Assembly (NCBI GenBank): GCA_003223165.1
Contig: QHXZ01000086.1
Coordinates: 16,399 to 58,878 of the forward strand
Source of the DNA: Acidobacteriota bacterium
Lineage (GTDB): Bacteria; Acidobacteriota; Polarisedimenticolia; Gp22-AA2
Direction: 5' to 3'
Length of the DNA stretch: 42,480 nt
The position numbers and the translations under genes were made by a program. Shown piece by piece: positions 37,144 through 42,480 of the stretch (position 1 is its first letter; every line of letters begins with the position of its first letter). The notes beneath the pieces are model-generated. The model did not search any database. It was not told the DNA's origin and was given only the letters and a program-made list of their open reading frames with translations.

Positions 37144-38363
37144 GCCTGGGGATCCTTCAGGACGAGGACGCCGTTGTTGCCACCGAAGGCCAGGGAGCTC
37201 GAAAGGGCGACGCCCACGCTCAAGCGGCGGGCCGCGCCGGGGACGTAGTCCAGGTCGCACTCCGGGTCGTGGGTGCGAAGCCCGGCGGTGGGCGGCACGA
37301 TACCCTCGCGGATCGACAGGGCGGCGGCGAACGCCTCGATCGCCCCGGCGGCGCCCAGGCAGTGTCCGACCATCCCCTTGATCGACACCACCGGGACGCG
37401 GTCGGCGCGCGCGCCGAGGACCGACCTGAGGGCGCGCGTCTCGGCCCGGTCGTTCTGCGCGGTGCCGGTGCCGTGGGCGTTGACGTGGTCCACCCGCGCA
37501 GCGTCGATCCCCGCCGCCCGCAGCGCCGCGCGCGCCGCGCGCGCCATGCCCTCACCGTCGGGGTCGGGGGCCGTCGCGTGGTGCGCGTCGGCCGCCATGC
37601 CGCATCCGGCGACCTCGGCGTAGACGCGCGCCCCGCGCGCGCGCGCCGCCTCGAGGTCCTCGAGGACCAGCACGGCGGCGCACTCGCCCAGCGACAGCCC
37701 GCGGCGCTCGCGATCGAACGGGCGGCAGGGATCGGGATCGACCAGCCGCAGCGCGTTGAACCCGGCATAGGTCGTGCGTGACAGCGTCTCGACGCCCCCG
37801 GCCAGCACCACCGACTGTTCCGCATGGGCGATGCGCGCGGCACCGAGCCCGATGGCGAGCGTGGCGGACGAGCAGGCCGTCAGGAGCGTCTGCGCCTCAC
37901 CGCGGAACCCCAGGTGCGAGGCGATGAGGTCGGCGGTCGAAGCCGGGAAGAAGCCGAGCGCGGCGGACGGCCGCGGCACAGCACCCCGCAACGACGCGGC
38001 GAGGAACGCCTCTCCCTCCAGAAGGGCCCCACCCCCCCCCAGAAGGACGGCGGCCCGCTCGCGCTCGAGACGCCGCGCGTCGAGCCCGGCGTCCGCCAGC
38101 GCCTCGAGCGCCGCCCGCAGGCCAAGAAGATCGGCCCGCGACGCGCGCCGGCGCTCCTTCTCCTGCAGCACGCCTCGCGGCAGCAGATCCCCGTCGGGTA
38201 TCCGGATCTGGGCCGCCGTCTTCGTGCGTTGCTCCGCGACGTCGAAGAGCGTGACCGGCCCGATCCCCACCCGGCCCGCGACCAGCCCCTCCCAGGTCTC
38301 GCGCGCGCTCGCGCCGATCGCCGAGATGACGCCCGCGCCGGTCATCGCGACCCGTCGCCTCAC
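37140..38363 (-). CDS. beta-ketoacyl-ACP synthase (FabF-like, catalytic KS)
   Basis: This 407-residue ketosynthase elongates ACP-bound acyl chains. The full catalytic triad is present: TACSSATLA (Cys164), VNAHGTGT (His297) and SIKGMVGHCLGAAG (His334). GLSLGECAAVLVLED and the C-terminal LAFGGNNGVLVL are typical. The start is GTG (38361-38363) overlapping the dehydratase stop (GTGA). Its stop overlaps the ArsC-type start (ATGA). With the CLF-like subunit two genes on, it forms a probable heterodimer for a type II polyene or fatty-acid product. The coding strand carries a run of nine G at 38032-38040 (LLGGGGALLEG), a possible slippage site. Confidence 0.94.
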   Translation of the reverse strand: MRRRVAMTGAGVISAIGASARETWEGLVAGRVGIGPVTLFDVAEQRTKTAAQIRIPDGDLLPRGVLQEKERRRASRADLLGLRAALEALADAGLDARRLERERAAVLLGGGGALLEGEAFLAASLRGAVPRPSAALGFFPASTADLIASHLGFRGEAQTLLTACSSATLAIGLGAARIAHAEQSVVLAGGVETLSRTTYAGFNALRLVDPDPCRPFDRERRGLSLGECAAVLVLEDLEAARARGARVYAEVAGCGMAADAHHATAPDPDGEGMARAARAALRAAGIDAARVDHVNAHGTGTAQNDRAETRALRSVLGARADRVPVVSIKGMVGHCLGAAGAIEAFAAALSIREGIVPPTAGLRTHDPECDLDYVPGAARRLSVGVALSSSLAFGGNNGVLVLKDPQA

Positions 38364-38785
38364 GTCGGGCCGCCACGCGGCCCGGCGCCGCGTGCTCCTC
38401 CGCCGGAAGCCTCCGGCTCGACCATCCCGCCGATGGCGATGCTGAACTCCCCCTCGGCGACGATCACGCCCTCGACGTCCGCCTGGCTGCGCACGCGCAC
38501 CAGATCGCCGAAACGCTCTGTGACGCGGGCGCTGATCCGCAACCGGTCCCCCGGGCCGACAGCCCGAAGGAGGCGGGCTTCGTGAATGGCGACGAGCATC
38601 CCGGGGACGCCGGCCGCGTGCCGCGGGCCGGCCAGGGGCAGGGCGGCCTGTGCCATGGCCTCGAAGACCAGCGCCTCCGGCGCGCGCTCTCCGGCGGTGA
38701 CCGCCTTGATCACGACGCGGCGATCGAGCGGGCCGTCGACGACCCGATCGAGAAAGCGGAAGGGATGGGCGTGCTCGCCGTTCAT
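38360..38785 (-). CDS. hotdog-fold 3-hydroxyacyl-ACP dehydratase-like protein (FabZ/ApeI-like), catalytic loop apparently missing
   Basis: This 141-residue hotdog protein starts with HPFRFLDRVVDG, comparable to the FabZ PFLLVDRV segment, and has the central helix VFEAMAQAALPLAG (FabZ EAMAQ) and a normal C-terminal sheet (RISARVTERFGDLVRVRSQA). Between VTAGE (about residue 33) and APEALVFEAMAQ the FabZ family has about 12 more residues, including the catalytic HFPG histidine. Here they are absent (near 38680-38690), so catalysis is doubtful unless the DNA is misassembled. It is the first gene of the minus-strand operon. The ATG is at 38783-38785. The ACP gene diverges from it. Confidence 0.78.
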   Translation of the reverse strand: MNGEHAHPFRFLDRVVDGPLDRRVVIKAVTAGERAPEALVFEAMAQAALPLAGPRHAAGVPGMLVAIHEARLLRAVGPGDRLRISARVTERFGDLVRVRSQADVEGVIVAEGEFSIAIGGMVEPEASGGGARGAGPRGGPT

Positions 38786-38810
38786 GCTCGGGGCCCCCGT
38801 TCGGGAAATG

Positions 38811-38864
38811 AGTGTAAGCGAGCCGTTCCGGTCCTTGCAACCCGCTCCGAATCTCTGGTATAAG
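38811..38864. promoter_or_regulatory. divergent promoter pair sharing a palindromic TTGCAA -35 box
   Basis: TTGCAA (38835-38840) is its own reverse complement. To the right, 18 bp away, lies TATAAG (38859-38864) with an extended TG element, driving the ACP gene. To the left, also 18 bp away, lies TACACT on the minus strand (38811-38816), driving the dehydratase-KS-ArsC-CLF operon. Both predicted transcripts have very short leaders. The symmetry would enforce balanced or mutually exclusive expression. Confidence 0.5.
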
Positions 38865-38876
38865 CGCACGGATCCT

Positions 38877-39164
38877 ATGCCCGGCAACCATCCGGCTCTC
38901 CGCAGCGAGCTCAAGCAGTTCATCGTGCGCCGCCTGCGTCTCGAGCAGGTCGATGCCGCGTCGATCGCCGACGACGCGCCCCTGGTCGGCGGCGGTCTCG
39001 ACCTCGACTCCATCGATCTGCTGGAGCTGGTGGTCGGGCTGGAGAGGGAGTACGGCATCAAGATCGCCGACGTGGCCGAGGGGCGCCGCGCGCTCGCGTC
39101 GGTCGAGAGCCTCGTCGAGTACGTTGCGGCCCGGCGCTCCGAGGCCGGGCGTCCCGAAGCCTGA
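38877..39164 (+). CDS. acyl carrier protein
   Basis: This 95-residue four-helix carrier has the phosphopantetheine site GLDLDSIDLLEL (Ser45), followed by VVGLEREYGIKIAD and a C-terminal helix. It would tether the growing chain for the KS/CLF and dehydratase encoded on the other strand. It is related to ACPs of secondary type II systems rather than the primary AcpP, which is usually shorter. The ATG at 38877 has no ribosome site and lies 12 nt after the -10 box, suggesting a nearly leaderless mRNA. Confidence 0.93.
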   Translation: MPGNHPALRSELKQFIVRRLRLEQVDAASIADDAPLVGGGLDLDSIDLLELVVGLEREYGIKIADVAEGRRALASVESLVEYVAARRSEAGRPEA

Positions 39165-39165
39165 G

Positions 39166-39340
39166 GTGGCCTCCTGCGGCGGCCGCCGCAAGATCCTCCT
39201 GATCTCCTCCTCGCATTGCCTGCCCGGCGGCGGCGTGGCCCGCGTCGAGCGCTACTGGACCTCGGCCTTGACGCTCGTGCACCTGCAGGCGCTGACGCCG
39301 CCCGGGTTCGCCTGCGAGCTCGCGTGTGGGGTGTCCCGCC
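39166..39340 (+). pseudogene. N-terminal remnant resembling a cobalamin-binding radical SAM protein
   Basis: A GTG one base after the ACP stop opens a frame beginning RRKILLISSSHCLPGG and then SALTLVHLQALTPPGF. This resembles the Rossmann-like B12-binding N-terminus of radical SAM enzymes (KILLI...LPPLGL..LAALTPPG). The similarity stops near 39330, where the convergent PHP gene begins. The frame runs on to 39465 in its antisense but makes no family sense there. It looks like the first 50-55 codons of a gene whose remainder was lost. The assignment rests on short motifs only. Confidence 0.35.
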
Positions 39341-40318
39341 TCAGAGGGCGGTGCGCGGGGACTCGGCGGCGTCGAGCGTGCCGATTTCGGCAGGCGCCGC
39401 CTCCAGGGAGCGCTCGAGCGATCGGCACACGAGGCCGGCCACGACGCGCTGGCGGGCCTCGTTGAGGAAGGTCAGGAGGGCGGGGACGCCGAGCACGGCC
39501 CCAGGCAGGAGCGCGGCGGCCGCGAGGTAGTTGACCGGGTTCATGCCGGCGCGTTCTGAGGGCAGGCGCATCTCGGCGTAGTAGCGTCCGATCGCCCGAT
39601 AGACCTGCGACAGCAAGGAGGGGAACCCGATCGGCCGCGTGTGGTAGGAGCAGTCGCCGCGCGCCACGCTGGCCAGCCAGGCCTGGGGTGTCGCGCCCGG
39701 GGCCTCGGAGAACGACGAGCCGGCGTGATCGGGCACGTGCGCGTCGCTCCCGCCCACCGCCGCCTTCTTCAGCCCGAGCGAGCGGGCATAGGCCAGCATC
39801 GCCTCCGTGGCCGCGGCGTGCGCCGGGGCGAGGGTGCTGTTGCCGGCCTCGAAGTGATCGAAGAGCGCCAGGATCGCTTCGACGTAGGCCTGAAGTGGAG
39901 TTTGGAAGCGGAAGCTGAGGAACGGGTGGTTGAGGACGTGGAGCAGCCCCCGCGACCGGAGGTACCCCACCAGCTCGTGCACGTTCGGCCGCAGGCGCTG
40001 CACCTCGCGGTGCGCCTCCTCGTCGAGGCCGAAGACGTTGACGTGCACCCATTGGCGCGTCTCCGGGAAGCGGGTCTCGACCTCCTCTCCGACGATCAGC
40101 CGCCCGGCGGCATCGGGCCGCGCCTCGAGCAGCCGCAACGCGCCCTCGATCGACTCGTGGTCGGTGATGGCGACGAAGTCCATGCCGGCGGCGCGCGCGC
40201 GCTCGAAGACCTCGACGGGATCCGAGTAGGAATCGCGCGCCCTCAAGACGCGCAGGTGCTTCCAGGCCGAGTAGCGCGTGTGCAGGTGCAGGTCGCAGCG
40301 CTGGGTCGTCTTGCTCAC
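39341..40318 (-). CDS. PHP-domain metal-dependent phosphoesterase-like protein
   Basis: This 325-residue protein has the four PHP motifs: CDLHLHTRYS (Asp9/His11/His13), FVAITDHES (Asp53/His54), a VLNHPF histidine in the middle and GGSDAHVPD near residue 200. PHP enzymes hydrolyse phosphoesters with two or three metals. The C-terminal part (about 270-300, YLAAAALLPGAVLGVPALL) is hydrophobic and may anchor it to the membrane. The start is GTG (40316-40318) with GGAGGA eight bases upstream. It lies between the ACP and acyl-ligase genes of the lipid cluster, so a cluster-related role is possible. Confidence 0.9.
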   Translation of the reverse strand: MSKTTQRCDLHLHTRYSAWKHLRVLRARDSYSDPVEVFERARAAGMDFVAITDHESIEGALRLLEARPDAAGRLIVGEEVETRFPETRQWVHVNVFGLDEEAHREVQRLRPNVHELVGYLRSRGLLHVLNHPFLSFRFQTPLQAYVEAILALFDHFEAGNSTLAPAHAAATEAMLAYARSLGLKKAAVGGSDAHVPDHAGSSFSEAPGATPQAWLASVARGDCSYHTRPIGFPSLLSQVYRAIGRYYAEMRLPSERAGMNPVNYLAAAALLPGAVLGVPALLTFLNEARQRVVAGLVCRSLERSLEAAPAEIGTLDAAESPRTAL

Positions 40319-40399
40319 GGCCGGTATCCTCCGCCAAGGCCGGCGGATGATACCACTCGGCCGGAGTTGCGGGCCTTCAGTTCACCGACCCCGCGCCAA

Positions 40400-40417
40400 T
40401 ATAATTCCCCTTATAAT
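40400..40417 (+). promoter_or_regulatory. tandem TATAAT boxes before the acyl ligase
   Basis: Two perfect TATAAT hexamers lie at 40400-40405 and 40412-40417. The second ends 8 nt before the ATG at 40426, exactly where a leaderless transcript would start. No ribosome site is present. The -35 regions are poor (TTCAGT at 40376-40381 for the first). Confidence 0.5.
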
Positions 40418-40425
40418 GCCGGGCC

Positions 40426-41970
40426 ATGTCCGGCCCGGGCACCAAGGCCCTCTACGAACATCTGATCGGCGTCCTCGCTTCCTCCCCGCGGCGCCCCGTG
40501 GCGCGGCTGCTGCCGGGGGGAGGGGCGCTCGATGTCGACTCGTTCGAGCGCCGGGTGGTCGGCGCGGAGCGCCGTCTGGTGCGGCTGGGGGGCGGGCCGG
40601 GGCGGCCCGCCGTGGCGCGGCCGGGCGCGGGCGACCTGGTCCTGCTGTCGGCGCGCAACCGCGATTCCTACCTCGTCGCCCTCGCGACCCTGTGGAAGCG
40701 AGGCCTCGTGCCCCTCCTGGCCGACGCCGACCTGTCGCGCGTGGAAATCGCCGATCTCGTGGCCACCTTCCGTCCCGCCGCCTGCCTGCTCGACCGGCGG
40801 GCCTTCCCGAACGGTGGATCGCCGGAGGACTTGGGAGAGGCCCTGCCGGGGCTGCACGCCTGGGTGCCGGGACCGCGCCCGGGCCGGCGCGCCGAGCCAT
40901 CGCCCTCCTCGGCGACGCTGGCCCGCGCCGCGATCGTCCGGCTGACGTCGGGCTCCACCGGACGGCCGCGCGGCGTCGCGGTGACGTCCGAGCAGCTGAT
41001 CGCCGACTCGCGGAATATCTGCGCCACGATGGGCCTCCAGCCGGGCGACACCCTGGTGGGAGCGATCCCCCTGGGGCACGCCTATGGCTTCGTGCACATC
41101 CTGATGGCGCTCGCCCTGCTGGGGTCACGGGTCGTCCTCCTCGAGCAACCGCTGCCGGCCCTGCTGTCCGAGGCGCTGTCGGGCCCGGGGCCGCTGGTGC
41201 TTCCGGGAACGCCGTACCTGTTCGACCTCCTGTTGCAGGCGGCGGGACGCCGTCGCTTCAAGGGCCTGCGCCTCTGCCTGTCGGCCGGCGCGCCGCTGCC
41301 GGAGAGGCTGTCGCGCGCTTTCAAGGAGCGCTTCGGCCTGCCGATACGAACGTTTTACGGCGCGAGCGAGTGCGGCGGGATCTGCTACGACCGTTCGCGC
41401 GACGGGATCCTCCCCGACGGCTGCGTCGGCACGCCGCTCGAGGGGGTCCAGGTCGGCGTGCGCCCCGAGCGCGGTCTCGAGGAGGGCGCGGGCCGCATCG
41501 TGGTGACCAGCCAGGCGGTCGCGCTCGGCTGCTTCCCGGAGGCGCCGGCGGGGGGCGATCCGGGGGACGGCGTTTTCGTGACCTCCGACCTCGGCCGGAT
41601 CGACGGCGACGGGCGCGTGCACCTCGCCGGCCGCATCGATCGCCTGATCAACGTCGGAGGGCGCAAGGTCAACCCGGCGGAGGTGGAAGCCGCGATCCGG
41701 CGCCTGCCGGGAGTGCAGGGCGTCGCGGTCTTCGGCGTGCCCGACAGGCACCGCGGCCAGGCGGTCTGCGCCTGCGTGGTCGCGACGAAGGGACTCACCC
41801 GGGAGGCTCTCCTGGCGGCCTGCCGCCAGCGCCTGGCTCCCTTCAAGATCCCGCGCCGGGTCGAGTTTGCCGGCCGCCTGCCGCTCACCGCGCGCGGCAA
41901 GACCGACCGGCGGGCCCTGGCCGCGCTGGTCAGCCCGCGCGCGGCGACGACGGCGAGCCGCCCGGCGTGA
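40426..41970 (+). CDS. AMP-dependent acyl-CoA/acyl-ACP synthetase
   Basis: This 514-residue ANL-superfamily ligase activates a carboxylic acid as acyl-AMP and transfers it to CoA or ACP. The P-loop LTSGSTGRPRGV is at 173-184. IPLGHAYGFVHILMA, FYGASECGG, VFVTSDLGRIDGDG and GRIDRLINVGGRKVNPAEVE follow, and PLTARGKTDRRAL carries the C-terminal catalytic lysine. In aryl-polyene clusters such an enzyme loads the aromatic starter onto ACP, which fits the neighbouring KS/CLF, ACP and dehydratase. The ATG is probably leaderless (see the tandem TATAAT). The 3' end overlaps the convergent acyltransferase gene by 41 bp. Confidence 0.92.
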   Translation: MSGPGTKALYEHLIGVLASSPRRPVARLLPGGGALDVDSFERRVVGAERRLVRLGGGPGRPAVARPGAGDLVLLSARNRDSYLVALATLWKRGLVPLLADADLSRVEIADLVATFRPAACLLDRRAFPNGGSPEDLGEALPGLHAWVPGPRPGRRAEPSPSSATLARAAIVRLTSGSTGRPRGVAVTSEQLIADSRNICATMGLQPGDTLVGAIPLGHAYGFVHILMALALLGSRVVLLEQPLPALLSEALSGPGPLVLPGTPYLFDLLLQAAGRRRFKGLRLCLSAGAPLPERLSRAFKERFGLPIRTFYGASECGGICYDRSRDGILPDGCVGTPLEGVQVGVRPERGLEEGAGRIVVTSQAVALGCFPEAPAGGDPGDGVFVTSDLGRIDGDGRVHLAGRIDRLINVGGRKVNPAEVEAAIRRLPGVQGVAVFGVPDRHRGQAVCACVVATKGLTREALLAACRQRLAPFKIPRRVEFAGRLPLTARGKTDRRALAALVSPRAATTASRPA

Positions 41971-42480
41971 CCTCCCAGACATCGTAGAAGTTGAACCACT
42001 GGGTCGGGTAGAGGCGCACCACGCGCTCGACGCGGCGCGCGAAGTCCATGAGCGCCGCGTCGATCGCCTCGGCGCCGGGGCCGACGGCCAGCGGTCCGTC
42101 GAGGTGCATGAGGTAGCGCGAGTGTCCCCGGATCGGCACGCAGACGAGAAGGAGCGGCGCGCCGCTCGCCTGCGCCAGGGCGAACGGCCCGGACGGCAGG
42201 TCGACCGGGGCGCCGAAGAGGGGGAGGCGCCGCGACTCCGCGCCGAACGACCGGTCCCCCTGCATGGTCACGATCTCCCCCCGACGCAGCGCCAAGAGCA
42301 GCTCGAGCCCGTTCCAGGCTGAGCCGCCCGCGGCCACCGTGCGCACGCACGGGTGGGCGCGCGCCCGGCGCGCGAGGGGCGCCGCATCGTGCTCCTCGGG
42401 CAGCAGGACGACGCTCACCGGCCGTCCGAGCAGGGACAGGCAGGCCAGGCCGACCTCCCAGCTTCCGAGGTGCAGCGTGA
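41930..42480 (-). CDS. LpxL/HtrB-type lipid acyltransferase, 5' end outside the window
   Basis: The C-terminal part of a membrane-associated acyltransferase is visible; the frame continues open to the right edge. The catalytic H(x4)E motif appears as TLHLGSWEVG near 42455-42478. It is followed by SLLGRPVSVVLLPEEHD, a NGLELLLALRRGEIVTMQGD segment typical of late lipid A acyltransferases, and YPTQWFNFYDVWE at the end. A GTG at 42416-42418 is not the true start, because the catalytic His lies upstream of it. Such acyltransferases are standard members of aryl-polyene clusters, where they are thought to attach the polyene to a lipid. Confidence 0.88.
   Translation of the reverse strand, partial: TLHLGSWEVGLACLSLLGRPVSVVLLPEEHDAAPLARRARAHPCVRTVAAGGSAWNGLELLLALRRGEIVTMQGDRSFGAESRRLPLFGAPVDLPSGPFALAQASGAPLLLVCVPIRGHSRYLMHLDGPLAVGPGAEAIDAALMDFARRVERVVRLYPTQWFNFYDVWEVTPGGSPSSPRAG

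Noticed and set aside
41930-41970. Overlap of acyl ligase and acyltransferase 3' ends as a sign of a wrong stop codon
   Set aside because: Both proteins end in low-complexity tails after complete C-terminal domains. A 41-bp convergent overlap is tolerable in dense genomes.

Overview
The window is about 70% GC and densely packed with bacterial genes. Short intergenic gaps, frequent 4-nt stop/start overlaps and several good sigma-70-type promoters (TTGACA-17-TATAAT class) are visible. I see no rRNA, tRNA, CRISPR array or complete insertion sequence. The gene content (class I FBPase and FbaB-type aldolase, Rhizobium-type asparaginase, paired M16 peptidases, many secreted peptidases, a KS/chain-length-factor lipid cluster) fits a soil or sediment Gram-negative. 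Acidobacteriota is my best guess, but no marker here settles it.

Layout. 0-3.7 kb: a primary-like sigma factor (minus) diverges from an XRE regulator, TPR protein and secreted protein operon (plus). 3.7-7.6 kb: rhomboid protease, HNH nuclease, D-Ala-D-Ala ligase and HflX. 7.7-11.4 kb: a large secreted M14-type peptidase, a TlpA-like thioredoxin and TrxA. 11.5-16.9 kb: asparaginase, FbaB, Fbp, Pgi and RpiB, a gluconeogenesis/pentose-phosphate block interrupted by a palindromic MITE-like element at 14710-14767. 17.1-20.7 kb: a broken FAD/NapH-type polyferredoxin fusion and a secreted M20 peptidase. 20.9-27.1 kb: an active/inactive M16 pair, a broken D-aminoacylase and an APC-type amino-acid transporter, together suggesting peptide and D-amino-acid use. 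27.3-30.0 kb: GNAT acetyltransferase, FAD amine oxidase and zinc alcohol dehydrogenase. 30.2-35.2 kb: broken Sir2, LarC with an internal gap, a small unknown protein, MetG and TatD.

35.4 kb to the right edge holds what looks like the start of an aryl-polyene-like (type II fatty-acid/polyketide) gene cluster. On the minus strand are a hotdog dehydratase, a catalytic ketosynthase, an ArsC-type LMW phosphatase and a chain-length-factor-like ketosynthase, all coupled by 4-nt overlaps. On the other strand are an acyl carrier protein and an AMP-dependent acyl ligase, with a PHP protein between them. A LpxL-type acyltransferase runs off the edge. The ACP and dehydratase genes diverge from a compact region in which one palindromic TTGCAA can serve as the -35 box for both directions. 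This cluster is the most interesting system here.

A second theme cuts across the window. At least seven sites in six otherwise well-conserved genes (rpiB, the NapH fusion twice, D-aminoacylase, sir2, larC, the hotdog dehydratase) appear to lack short internal segments, by my estimate about 12-35 residues. Some gaps are in frame and some shift the frame. This may be assembly error or real decay, and it should be resolved before any of these proteins is called novel.
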